Positions 16,926 through 25,377 are shown, counted from the first letter of the stretch. The stretch is 39,970 bases of DNA from Nitrosomonadaceae bacterium (GCA_002721545.1 PBKR01000027.1:1-39970), one strand, 5' to 3'. Numbers and translations: made by a program. Notes: generated from the letters alone by a model not told the origin.

Positions 16926-16985
16926 AGCTATTTGTTTACCCTAAAGGAACATGCCGGCTTAAATTGTCCCCCGCTTTAAGCTCAA
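16926..16985 (-). pseudogene. Decayed fragment of an RfbC-type (3,5-epimerase) gene
   Basis: These 60 bases align without gaps to 23764-23823 inside the intact epimerase gene. By hand count 48 of 60 positions match (80 percent). On the minus strand the scrap reads ELKAGDNLSRHVPLG and then a stop, against ELKAGDNLSLYVPSGCANC in the intact protein. Further weak resemblance may continue to about 16850 (an 'LPGNLQPNYRQGQIRN' stretch). There is no usable ORF. It lies 31 bases beyond the end of the 2OG oxygenase gene on the same strand, suggesting that the oxygenase was once followed by an epimerase. Confidence 0.75.
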
Positions 16986-17016
16986 GTTTGGGATAAGGGG
17001 AATATGAAAACAGGGT

Positions 17017-17811
17017 TTATCTTTCCGAGTTTCGTTTTAGTGCACGGAGTTGCTGATAAATCCATTTTGGAAGGTATTTAATGCCGCTCAATATATTTTT
17101 AATTACACCCCTTATCCCCTGGGTATTGACATAAATAGTATTATGCCACTCAGAGGGTTGAATCTCGTGCCTCCCCATTGAATAATAATAAACGGATAGA
17201 GAATTTCTAGGCTCATGATTTTTTGAGTGCCAGGGCTTAGGATGCCCGTGCCATGAAATCTCATTGGTTTCAAACATTACAGCTCGGTTATAAAGAGGAG
17301 GAATGTCAGCTATTTTGGTTTTGCGGGTCATATCCCAGAACTCAACATTGCCACCATTCTCTTCTTTCCAGTCTTGGCAAAAATAAACAATTAAATTGAG
17401 CCGACGAAATAAATTAGAATTCTCGCGTTTGTTGAAATCGACATGAACATCTAAAAAACCTCCTTCAAGAGTTTGGTGATATCCTGCCCCAAAGAGATCA
17501 GGGTCGGCGAGTAGCCCTTCTAACCCAGTAATTCTTTGTAGAACTTCTATGAATTCTTGGGAAGTTACTGCATTAAAGTATTCTCTGGCAGATGAGGTTT
17601 CGGGGCAAGGTTGGGTGTATTTATTTTTCTGATGGTATCCGTTGGCATTGACCCATGTTTTTGGATTGCGCCGGGGAAACTCGTCATATATTTTTTGGGC
17701 AAAGGTTTCCTCCAAAAAATTTTCAATAACAAGATACCGAAAAGGTTTGGCAGAATTAAACTGGTTCTTTAAATCTTCTTCTAGGTTTTTTATCTGAAAA
17801 ATGTTTGTCAT
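17017..17811 (-). CDS. 2-oxoglutarate/Fe(II)-dependent oxygenase (prolyl-4-hydroxylase-like fold)
   Basis: The 264-residue protein has the double-stranded beta-helix signature of 2OG oxygenases. HVDF provides H123 and D125, ISWHGHP provides H188, and R202 in PRNSLSVYYYS would hold 2-oxoglutarate. NGGNVEFWD is the conserved strand turn between them. No signal peptide is present. The basic C-terminus (WIYQQLRALKRNSER) is unlike secreted hydroxylases. In a polysaccharide locus it would most simply hydroxylate a sugar or lipid-linked glycan, but no substrate can be read. The gene is alone on the minus strand between two paralogous GT2 genes on the plus strand, so it has its own promoter or is an inserted cassette. 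Confidence 0.87.
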   Translation of the reverse strand: MTNIFQIKNLEEDLKNQFNSAKPFRYLVIENFLEETFAQKIYDEFPRRNPKTWVNANGYHQKNKYTQPCPETSSAREYFNAVTSQEFIEVLQRITGLEGLLADPDLFGAGYHQTLEGGFLDVHVDFNKRENSNLFRRLNLIVYFCQDWKEENGGNVEFWDMTRKTKIADIPPLYNRAVMFETNEISWHGHPKPWHSKNHEPRNSLSVYYYSMGRHEIQPSEWHNTIYVNTQGIRGVIKNILSGIKYLPKWIYQQLRALKRNSER

Positions 17812-17847
17812 GAATATTTCTCATCCATTGAACTTCTTACTTCAATA

Positions 17848-17892
17848 GTTAACCTGGAAAAGGGATGTTTTAAAAAATTCATAGAGGTTAAC
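17848..17892. repeat. 8-bp inverted repeat in the divergent oxygenase/GT2 promoter region
   Basis: GTTAACCT (17848-17855) and AGGTTAAC (17885-17892) are exact reverse complements with 29 bases between them. They lie 37-81 bases upstream of the minus oxygenase start. The repeat could be an operator or a long-loop hairpin. Confidence 0.35.
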
Positions 17893-18035
17893 AAGGGCTT
17901 GAATATTAAAAATAATATCACTAAAGTGTTGCAGATGCATTGTTTTGTTTTAAATGAAATTGGGATTGACCCTTCGTTATAGATGTGACTTAGTCAATCG
18001 GTTTTTTTAAATTATAAAAGTTATAGGAATTGCAA

Positions 18036-19202
18036 ATGAAATTTTCCGTACTTCTTCCAACTCGAAATGGTGGTCCCTATTTAAGGAGTTGCATCAGTTC
18101 CGTTCTTGATGAGGATTATGATGATATGGAGCTGGTGGTCTGTGACAATGCGAACGTAGATGAAACTCAGGAAGTTCTAGCTTCATTTTCTAATGACCAC
18201 AGACTGAAGGTGTTGCGAACAGAAGAGGTTTTGTCGGTTACTGATAATTGGAACAAGGTTTACCAGGCTAGTTCCGGAGATTATATTTTAATGCTGGGTG
18301 ACGATGATTGTTTGATACCTGGTTATTTTAATGTGTTAGAGAAAATTTTGGAAGAGAAAAACTATCCTGAATTGATCACTCACAACTACTGTTCATTCAT
18401 CGAACCCAATTCAATCGATGGAAATAAATATGCATATTATAATTATACTGGATTCAAGTATGGAAAAGACTTCAGGTCTGGTGAAGAAATATCAAGGGAA
18501 ATGCGTTCCTCAATAGTAAGGGATATGTTCCGGTTTCGAACTCGATTACCACTACAGATACAGGCAACCTTGTTTTCCCGCAAAGCAGCTAAAAGGGTCA
18601 AGGGGGATTTATTCCAAGTCCCTTATCCGGATTTTTATGCTTTGTGTTCCATGCTTTTGACAGCTCATACGTGGGTTTTCTCTTCCAAAAGCTTGTTGGT
18701 TGTAGGGGTAACACCTCATTCTCACGGGGCTTATCAATTTAGCAGTGACCAGGACCAGGAATCTAAAGGCTTGGACTATATTGGGGTGTCTGAAGTAAAT
18801 AAAGACAATTTTGGGAGCCCCACTTTTGCCCAAGTTCTCGTCTGGCTGGATAGTTTAAAAGCCAACTATGCGGAGTTGTTGGAAAATGTTGAGGTGTGTC
18901 ATTCAAATTATCTGCTGAGACAAATATATTATTCAAGCCTTGAATATAAAAAAGGAAATATTTTATTGCGGGATTTTGTTAAGAGATTTAGCCAGTTAAG
19001 TTTTTTGGAAATTCTTGGTTTGTTTCGCGCGGGGTTGGTGAATAAGGATCCTTGGAAACGGTTATGGCGTGCGGTCAAATACTTTAGGAACCACCGGGTT
19101 CAAAAATTATGGGTAGGATGCCAACCTCTTGAAAGTCATATTACAGATATGAAAGGATTTGCCCATTGGATTGGAAAAAGATCCTCTGTGTTTAACAAAT
19201 AA
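18036..19202 (+). CDS. GT2-family glycosyltransferase (paralogue of the one at 15594)
   Basis: The 388-residue protein begins KFSVLLPTRNGGPYL and has VVCDNANVDET and MLGDDDCLIPGYF, the nucleotide- and metal-binding motifs of GT-A inverting transferases. The C-terminal part (WRAVKYFRNHRVQK, then LESHITDMKGFAHWIGK) parallels the ending of the 15594 protein. I chose ATG 18036, preceded by AGGA at about 7 bases, over an in-frame TTG six bases earlier. It is followed after 141 bases by the DUF4956 gene. Its relation to the first GT2 suggests duplication with a change of donor or acceptor. Confidence 0.88.
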   Translation: MKFSVLLPTRNGGPYLRSCISSVLDEDYDDMELVVCDNANVDETQEVLASFSNDHRLKVLRTEEVLSVTDNWNKVYQASSGDYILMLGDDDCLIPGYFNVLEKILEEKNYPELITHNYCSFIEPNSIDGNKYAYYNYTGFKYGKDFRSGEEISREMRSSIVRDMFRFRTRLPLQIQATLFSRKAAKRVKGDLFQVPYPDFYALCSMLLTAHTWVFSSKSLLVVGVTPHSHGAYQFSSDQDQESKGLDYIGVSEVNKDNFGSPTFAQVLVWLDSLKANYAELLENVEVCHSNYLLRQIYYSSLEYKKGNILLRDFVKRFSQLSFLEILGLFRAGLVNKDPWKRLWRAVKYFRNHRVQKLWVGCQPLESHITDMKGFAHWIGKRSSVFNK

Positions 19203-19343
19203 AACCCGGAACAACTCCTTTCCTGCAAATATAGATCTATTAAATTCTTCTGGAGAGAAATTTTTGATTCTTACTGCTGACATTTTCCAAAGCCCTCAAA
19301 AATCATACTTTGAAAATTTTTAAAATTATTTTACATTATTACA

Positions 19344-19835
19344 GTGGTGAAATCTTCGCTGGCGCTTTCTCTAGGCTTAGTGGGTGCTTTATCTATTGTA
19401 CGCTTTAGAACTCCGATAAAGGAGCCAGAAGAACTTGCGTATCTCTTTATTAGCATAGCCATGGGACTTGGGTTGGGAGCAAATCAGATCTTGGCGACAG
19501 TGGTGGCGGGTCCTGGGATCCTTGCATTTATGGCTATTATCAAAACTGCCAAACGGGAAAATAAAAGCAAAAATTTTTACTTATCATTGGACTGGCAAAG
19601 AGAAGGAGAGGAGCATCCTGAACTTTATCTTGAAGCCTTGAATAACAGTATTGCCAAACATGCGGTAACTTGTGACCTAAGACGATTTGATATTCGTCAG
19701 GAATCAGTAGAGGTCTCATACAATTTAGACATTGCCAGCACTGAAAGCCTTAGCTCATTAGTAGGCGAATTGCGTGAGACATTCCCGCGAATGGGCGTTA
19801 CGTTCTTGGATCAAAATCGGCTCCCGACTGTATAA
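19344..19835 (+). CDS. DUF4956-family membrane protein, apparently missing its N-terminal membrane segments
   Basis: The 163-residue frame opens at GTG 19344 with VVKSSLALSLGLVGALSIVRFRTPIKEPEELAY, the conserved centre of DUF4956 proteins. A membrane stretch (LGLGANQILATVVAGPGILAFM) and a soluble alpha/beta tail (about 80-163) follow. From family memory this centre is usually preceded by 60-80 residues with two or three membrane helices. Here the frame upstream is closed by TGA at 19311 and 19278, and only KFLKLFYIIT precedes the GTG, so the N-terminus is probably deleted. DUF4956 genes commonly neighbour VTC and CotH genes, as here; the CotH gene starts 5 bases after the stop. The function of the family is unknown. 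Confidence 0.75.
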   Translation: MVKSSLALSLGLVGALSIVRFRTPIKEPEELAYLFISIAMGLGLGANQILATVVAGPGILAFMAIIKTAKRENKSKNFYLSLDWQREGEEHPELYLEALNNSIAKHAVTCDLRRFDIRQESVEVSYNLDIASTESLSSLVGELRETFPRMGVTFLDQNRLPTV

Positions 19836-19840
19836 AAAAA

Positions 19841-22552
19841 ATGAAAGTTGAATCAAAAGTTTCTGCTACACCCACTCGATCAAATTTGTTCAAAAAATTA
19901 AAACTTAGCCGAGTTTCGGCCTCCTCTCTTATTCTGCTGACTATCTTGGCAGTTTCTATTTCCATCGCTACCACATTCTACCTGGCACCGGATAAACTAA
20001 GGAGTCCTTTGGCAAGTTGGGCTCATCGGAACGGTTATTTTTCGGCAATCAATAAGGGTGGGGTATTGAAAACCCTGCTATCAGCTCCTGCTAAACTTCT
20101 CCGGTCTTTGGGTGCGGAAGAGATACCAAAAATTTATATAGATATTAAATTTAAACATCTGCAAAAACTTCATAAAAAAAGAAATGAAGCATTGAGGAAA
20201 GATATTTTAAATATCAGCTCTGATGACTATGTTCCCGCATCGATCAGGCATGGTAACCAGACAACTAATGTGAAATTAAGGTTGAAGGGAGACTTGGTAG
20301 ATCATCTGCAAGGTAAAAAATGGTCGTTTCGTGTTCATGTGAAAAATGGCAAACATTTATTTGGGGTCAGAAGATTTTCCCTTCAGGCTCCATGGACTCG
20401 CGGTTTTCACAGTGAGATATTATTTTTCGAAACGCTACGCCGTGTTGGGGTTTTGGCACCTCGGTACTTTTTTTTGGATGTGGTAATTAATGGTGATGAC
20501 ATAGGTATAATGGCCTTGGAGGAACATTTTTCCAAAGAACTCCTGGAATATAATGGACGCCGAGAAGGTGTCATTATCAAATTTGACGAATCGCTGTTTT
20601 GGCGCAACAATCAAGGACCGGTTTTCCATAATTTCCGCAACGTTCCCATCAAAGCATTTCGTAATTCCCGAATTGAAAAATCTGAAAAACTGTCCTCGGA
20701 ACATGCCGTGGCTGTAGGTTTGCTGAGAGGATTTGTTGAAAAACGATTGCTCGCTTCCGAGGTTTTTGATGTTGAAAAAATGGGTCGTTTCTTTGGAGCA
20801 GGGGAGCTATGGGGGGCAAGTCATGCCATGCTCTTTACCAATATTAGACTGTATCTTAACCCGATTTCTCTTAAACTTGAACCGGTTGCATTTGATGCTT
20901 CTATCCCCAGTCGAGATTTTGAATTGCCAACTTTATCAGGGGATGTACTTATAGCCGGCAAACAGCCTTTAGGCAGAGCAATTTTAAAGGACCCCAAAAT
21001 TTATGATGCCTATTTAAAAACTATAAAAAATCTAGCACACGCTGCAGTTGATGGTGACTTGATTGAAGAATTAAAAACAACTGAGCAAAAGTTTTTGCTT
21101 ATATTGAACAAGGAGTTTTTGCTATTATCAGAGTTACCTTGGCAAGGCTTAATTCAGCGCGCCGAATCTCTTCTAAAATTAAAAAGGATAAAATTTGAGA
21201 AAATATCCCTACCGCTTGAGCCGACCTCAGGAGAATATCCATTGATAGCGCATGTGCACCTTATAAATGATGCGGAAAAACCCTATTTGGAGATAGCGAA
21301 TGCTATTCCTCAAAATATTGAAATTAATTCTATTGAATGGGTCTCAAGGTCGGGTGCTAACAGTGCTTTATTCAAGGCATCATCGAAATTAAGCCTGCCT
21401 AAACAGTTGCCTCCAACTCCTATGAATACTCTTCCACAATCAATCCGGATTTATTATTCCCCAATGGATTTGGAAAGGTACCGGCTTAAGGTGTCCGCTA
21501 AAATTAAAAATCATGACAAAGAATATGAATCCAAAGTGCATACTTATTTTGCACCACTGGACCATCATCCCATCCCTAAGTCTTCTATAACACGTCAATT
21601 AGAACAGCATCCTTTTCTAACCCTTGACTCTGAGAAGAAAAATTTGCAAGCCCGGAAGGGTAAGTGGAAAGTTAAGGGCTCTTTAATCATTCCGCCTGGG
21701 TACAGTTTGACTCTTAAGGGAGAGACAACTTTGCAATTCTCCCGAGGGGAAGGTTTGATTTCAAATGGGCCTTTGTATTTTATGGGTACAAAAAATTCAC
21801 CCATTCTATTGGAGGGGCAATCAGAGGGAATGGGAGAATCTTGGCAAGGAATTGCCGTGCTTAACTCAAAAATTCTGTCTACATTTTCATTTGTGACTAT
21901 ACGTAACACTTCTGGGATTAGCCGTCCTGGTTGGAAGTTGACGGGGGGAACGACTTTTTACAAAAGTGATATGGAAATGGATTCTTCATCTATTATTGGT
22001 CATAGAGGCGAAGATGCATTAAATATTATTCAATCAAATTTTAAGTTGCGAGATGTTAACATTGAAGATACTTTGTCCGATGGTTTGGATGCGGATTTTT
22101 CAAATGGCAGTGTAGATAGAGGATTGTTTAAAAATATTGGGCAGACTACTGGTGGAGATGGAATTGATATAAGTGGTAGCCGGATTGTGATTAATGGAAC
22201 AATATTTCAGGGAATCAGTGATAAGGGCATCTCGGTAGGTGAAAAAAGTTTTGCCACTGTGACGGATACAATTATTGAAAGGGTTGCCACCGGTGTTGCC
22301 AGTAAAGATGGGTCACGCCTTATACTTACCAACGCTACCTTCAAAGATATAACGAACGCGGGCCTGGCCGCTTACATCAAGAAACCAGAATATGGCCCCG
22401 CATTAATTAATGCCAATAATATCAAATTCGAGTCCACTGCCAAACGAACTCTTGTTCAAACAGGAAGTTCATTAAAACTTGAAGGGGAACTTGTGGGAAC
22501 TGAAGATATAGATGTCGAGCAATATTACAAGACTATTATGAAACCAGGATGA
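19841..22552 (+). CDS. CotH-like kinase domain fused to a right-handed beta-helix, membrane-anchored
   Basis: The 903-residue protein has a basic N-terminus and one membrane anchor at about 28-48, so the rest is probably periplasmic or outside. Residues about 95-400 match the CotH kinase family: VKLRLKGDLVDH, RRFSLQAPW, FETLRRVGVLAPRYFFLDVVIN with NGDDIGIMALEEHF, and VIIKFDE. CotH enzymes phosphorylate proteins. Residues about 470-600 are a linker of beta-type sequence. Residues about 620-890 show repeated short strands and turns (GPLYFMG, FSFVTIRNTSG, VTDTIIERV, LILTNATFKDI) typical of a parallel beta-helix that often binds carbohydrate. The gene is followed by the VTC gene after four bases. 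Confidence 0.82.
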   Translation: MKVESKVSATPTRSNLFKKLKLSRVSASSLILLTILAVSISIATTFYLAPDKLRSPLASWAHRNGYFSAINKGGVLKTLLSAPAKLLRSLGAEEIPKIYIDIKFKHLQKLHKKRNEALRKDILNISSDDYVPASIRHGNQTTNVKLRLKGDLVDHLQGKKWSFRVHVKNGKHLFGVRRFSLQAPWTRGFHSEILFFETLRRVGVLAPRYFFLDVVINGDDIGIMALEEHFSKELLEYNGRREGVIIKFDESLFWRNNQGPVFHNFRNVPIKAFRNSRIEKSEKLSSEHAVAVGLLRGFVEKRLLASEVFDVEKMGRFFGAGELWGASHAMLFTNIRLYLNPISLKLEPVAFDASIPSRDFELPTLSGDVLIAGKQPLGRAILKDPKIYDAYLKTIKNLAHAAVDGDLIEELKTTEQKFLLILNKEFLLLSELPWQGLIQRAESLLKLKRIKFEKISLPLEPTSGEYPLIAHVHLINDAEKPYLEIANAIPQNIEINSIEWVSRSGANSALFKASSKLSLPKQLPPTPMNTLPQSIRIYYSPMDLERYRLKVSAKIKNHDKEYESKVHTYFAPLDHHPIPKSSITRQLEQHPFLTLDSEKKNLQARKGKWKVKGSLIIPPGYSLTLKGETTLQFSRGEGLISNGPLYFMGTKNSPILLEGQSEGMGESWQGIAVLNSKILSTFSFVTIRNTSGISRPGWKLTGGTTFYKSDMEMDSSSIIGHRGEDALNIIQSNFKLRDVNIEDTLSDGLDADFSNGSVDRGLFKNIGQTTGGDGIDISGSRIVINGTIFQGISDKGISVGEKSFATVTDTIIERVATGVASKDGSRLILTNATFKDITNAGLAAYIKKPEYGPALINANNIKFESTAKRTLVQTGSSLKLEGELVGTEDIDVEQYYKTIMKPG

Positions 22553-22556
22553 AATA

Positions 22557-23248
22557 ATGAGCGATCAAATACCTAAGGACGTACGTAATGAAATCAAATT
22601 CGTGGCCTTTGCAAAGGATTATTATTACCTATTGCATTGGCTAAAATTGCATCCTGCCGGATTTTATTCTATTCACCCTGATCGAAAGGTGAATAATATC
22701 TACTTTGATTCGCATGATTATGTTGCTTATACGGACAACCTCTCGGGAGCAAGTTATCGCAGGAAAGTTCGATACCGTTGGTACGGAAACTCGCTGACTC
22801 CGGGTCAAGGTGTCTTGGAAATCAAGCATAAAAGAAATTTCTGTGTTTGGAAAAGCTTATTCAAAATACCAGAATCTCCATACAAACCAAAAGCAAGCTG
22901 GAATTCAATTCAACGGCATTTATATTTACAAGTACCTGATGCAGGAAAAAATGGCTTGACGAAAATCCAGTGCCTATACTCATAAATAGATATAATCGGA
23001 AATACTTTCTCTCTCAAGAAGGAAACGTCAGGGTGACAGTTGATAGACAGTTAGAGTTTATTGATCAAAGGTTCAAGTCCGGACCCAAGTTAGTGCGCAA
23101 AAAAAATTATCCTGAAATATTTGTCGTGGAATTTAAATTTAATATCGACGATAGAGATTTGGCTTCCCATTATATTCAGACTATTCCTGTTAGGATTAGC
23201 AAAAACTCCAAATATATAAGTGGTTTGAAATTTTTAAGCGGGACCTAA
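22557..23248 (+). pseudogene. VTC-domain protein (polyphosphate polymerase-like), interrupted by a -1 frameshift at an A-run
   Basis: Two overlapping frames together give one VTC domain of about 231 residues, the normal length. The first (22557-22985) holds RNEIKFV, YFDS, RRKVRYRWYG and LEIKHK. The second (open from 22940 to 23248) holds LINRYNRKYFLS, VRVTVDRQLEF, VVEFKF and SKNSKYISG. These are the strand motifs lining the VTC tunnel that bind nucleotide and polyphosphate. The frames join if one A is gained, or if ribosomes slip -1, at A-AAA-AAT (22946-22952), giving GKKWLDENPVPILINRY. A single-base loss in the A-run (real or an assembly error) is simplest. Programmed slippage is possible because the heptamer lies in the right frame. 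The gene is third in the DUF4956-CotH-VTC set. Confidence 0.8.
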
Positions 23249-23584
23249 CATTTGGTGGTTCCAACTTGCAAGAGCAACAGTTAGTAAGGCCTTCTTTTTT
23301 GAGGAAGAGCTTGAAAAGTACTTTGAGGTGAAGCGGGTTTTGGTGCAGATGGTTGAGCCGGGCCAAGATGCGCTTTGGTTTTCTCTTGTGTAACCTTTCG
23401 CTTTGATTTCGGGAAATGTTATCGTTCCGGCCACGCTTCCAAGTGGCCTAAGGGTGTGCAATAGGTTGTAGCGGGAAAACTTCGGCCATCTTCTCTATTG
23501 GACTCCATTCCTCAACATGTATCGTAAAGCCTTACATAATTGACCTTAATGTTGGAAAAAAATTACTGAGGGTAATTAAATGTT
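23249..23584. other. Convergent intergenic region, possible unrecognised gene relic
   Basis: This 336-base gap lies between the 3' ends of the VTC gene and the epimerase gene. One plus frame (from 23250) is protein-like in three pieces split by stops, with KAFFFEEELEKYFEVKRVLV, then VIVPATLPSG, then HLLYWTPFLNMYRKAL. I do not recognise the family, and it may be chance. The right end contains a terminator-like hairpin described separately. Confidence 0.3.
23555..23577 (-). terminator. Rho-independent-type terminator after the epimerase gene
   Basis: Read on the minus strand, AATTAC, a CCTCA loop and GTAATT are followed directly by a T-run. The stem begins only a few bases beyond the stop codon of the RfbC-type gene, at the end of the minus CDP-sugar block. 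The stem is short and AT-rich, so its strength is doubtful. Confidence 0.5.
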
Positions 23585-24124
23585 TTAAATGGATTTAGGG
23601 TCGAAATTATCAAACCCCTCATCTTTTTCAGATATGACAGCAGGTTTTGCTGGCCATTGTACGGAAAAAAGAGGGTCATTGTAACGAAACCCAGTATAAG
23701 ATCCTGGAGAATAAAATTCAGACATATAATACAAAATTGTGGTTGAGTCCTCCAGAGTGAGCCAGCAATTTGCGCACCCTGACGGAACATACAGGCTCAA
23801 GTTGTCTCCGGCTTTAAGCTCAAAGGAGGTCCATTTCAGGTAGGATTCCGAATTGGATCTTAAGTCAATGATGACGTTATAAAATGCTCCCTTTAAGCAG
23901 GTTAATATTTTGGCCTCTTCATGGGGAGGAAGTTGGTAATGAAATCCTCTTAATGTATGTTTATTTTTATTTTCGGAAATATTTGTTTGAACAATTTTGA
24001 TGTCCAAACCAATTTCCTGAAATTCTTTTTGGCAAAAGTGACGGCGAAAGGCGCCTCGGTTATCGACTATTGGTTCAGCTTCAATGAGCCAGACTCCTTC
24101 GAATTGTTGTTTATGAAATTTCAT
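23585..24124 (-). CDS. RmlC/RfbC-family NDP-4-keto-6-deoxyhexose 3,5-epimerase-like protein
   Basis: The 179-residue cupin protein matches RmlC in length and motifs: NRGAFRRHF (22-30), LRGFHYQ with catalytic His62, Lys72 in EEAKIL, IIDLR (85-89), and YYMSEFYSPG with the Tyr region. The usual GFAHGF strand reads GCANCW, so the conserved His-Gly there is changed to Asn-Cys. Neighbouring rfbF and rfbG supply CDP-4-keto-6-deoxyglucose, so the substrate is probably CDP-linked or the C-methylated product rather than dTDP-linked. In such pathways an RmlC-like enzyme epimerises C3, C5 or both. It is the last gene of the minus block, 11 bases after the C-methyltransferase. Confidence 0.87.
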   Translation of the reverse strand: MKFHKQQFEGVWLIEAEPIVDNRGAFRRHFCQKEFQEIGLDIKIVQTNISENKNKHTLRGFHYQLPPHEEAKILTCLKGAFYNVIIDLRSNSESYLKWTSFELKAGDNLSLYVPSGCANCWLTLEDSTTILYYMSEFYSPGSYTGFRYNDPLFSVQWPAKPAVISEKDEGFDNFDPKSI

Positions 24125-24135
24125 AAAATTTTTGG

Positions 24136-25377
24136 TTAAAGTTGGATAATTTGAGGATCATTCGGAAAAGGAAGTATTACCTTCCCACGAAACTGGTGTT
24201 TTTCCTTTATGGTTTTTACAATTTCATCTTCAAAATTCCAGGCCAGGAGAAGTACGGTGTCCGGCTTTTTTACAAACGCCTCATCGGGTGAAACGATTGG
24301 AATATCTGTGCCTGCGGTAAACTTCCCCTGCTTGATGGGGTTCCCATCTGCAATACAAACCAGATGGCGATGGTTTATACCACAGAAGTTTAACAGGGTC
24401 GAGCTTCTGGCGGAAGCTCCGTAACCAATCATTTTAGTTCCATTTCCGCTATGTAGTTTGATAACTTCAATAAGCTTATTTTTATGGTCAAAACATTTTT
24501 CTGAAAATTTCAGCCAATTTTTCTCAAGACTTAATCCGGAATTTTCATCCTTTTCAAGTTTCTCTTTAAGCTTGGAAGTTTCTGGGCGCTTATTTTTTGA
24601 GCAGTAAAGAGCTATGGAACCGCCACTTATCGGGCTTACATTGTAGTCGAATGCCGAGAGTCCATGTTTTCTCAGAAGGAAACAAAGGCTTTGGAATGAA
24701 AAATAGAATAAATGCTCATGGTAAATCGAATCGTACTGTAATTCCGACATGATATTCTCGCCATAATGAAATTCAACAATAGCGATACCTTCATCTTTGA
24801 TGCAGTGAGCCATGCCCGAAATCACTCCGTGAATATTGTCGACATGGGGGATTACATTTCGAGCAAATATGCAATCGGCCTTTCCGTACTCGCTGACGAT
24901 AGATTCCGCGACCTTTTTGTCAAAAAACTCTACTTTTGTGGGGATACCCTTATCAAGCGCTATCTGTGCAATATTTTTGGCGGGATCGATCCCTAGAACT
25001 TTATGTCCTCTTTTTTTGAACCGCTGTAGAAAAGTTCCATCGTTGCTTGCGACCTCAGTGATAAATAATTCTCTGTTACGAAGACGTTTTAAAGCTTCAT
25101 CACAAAAAAATGAACTATAGGTTTGTGCTGTGGATGAGGTTCCCGTTACCCATACATATTTTGAAAACAAATATTCAGGTTTTACCGTTTCTTTGAGTTG
25201 CACAGTTTTACAGTTGTCACAAAGGACAATAGAAAGAGGAATAGAGGGTAAAGGTTCCTCAGGGTTATCCCTTAAACTATTGGCAGGGGGTTGTTCGCCA
25301 AGATCCAGAATGTTGTTTAAATTATTTTTTCCACAAATTCGGCAGTTGCAAATGGTATGAAATATAGAGCTATTCAT
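24136..25377 (-). CDS. SAM-dependent NDP-sugar C-methyltransferase (TylC3/NovU-like three-domain type)
   Basis: The 413-residue protein has the three-part layout of sugar C-methyltransferases. An N-terminal zinc domain carries C12, C15, C53 and C56, with LDLGEQPPAN between. The SAM domain has TEVASNDGTFLQRF (107-120) and the aspartate in VLGID. The C-terminal domain has KMIGYGASARSSTLLN. The family methylates carbon next to the keto group of NDP-4-keto-6-deoxy sugars, usually C3. Beside RfbF and RfbG, the product would be a CDP-3-C-methyl-4-keto-6-deoxyhexose; no dedicated ketoreductase is adjacent. Its ATG overlaps the stop of the decayed upstream frame (ATGA), so it was once coupled to that gene. 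Confidence 0.9.
   Translation of the reverse strand: MNSSIFHTICNCRICGKNNLNNILDLGEQPPANSLRDNPEEPLPSIPLSIVLCDNCKTVQLKETVKPEYLFSKYVWVTGTSSTAQTYSSFFCDEALKRLRNRELFITEVASNDGTFLQRFKKRGHKVLGIDPAKNIAQIALDKGIPTKVEFFDKKVAESIVSEYGKADCIFARNVIPHVDNIHGVISGMAHCIKDEGIAIVEFHYGENIMSELQYDSIYHEHLFYFSFQSLCFLLRKHGLSAFDYNVSPISGGSIALYCSKNKRPETSKLKEKLEKDENSGLSLEKNWLKFSEKCFDHKNKLIEVIKLHSGNGTKMIGYGASARSSTLLNFCGINHRHLVCIADGNPIKQGKFTAGTDIPIVSPDEAFVKKPDTVLLLAWNFEDEIVKTIKEKHQFRGKVILPFPNDPQIIQL

Noticed and set aside
23234-23461. 75-codon minus-strand ORF in the convergent gap
   Set aside because: Low-complexity Ser/Lys content, no start context and no recognisable family; the plus frame of the same DNA looks slightly more protein-like, so neither is called as a gene.
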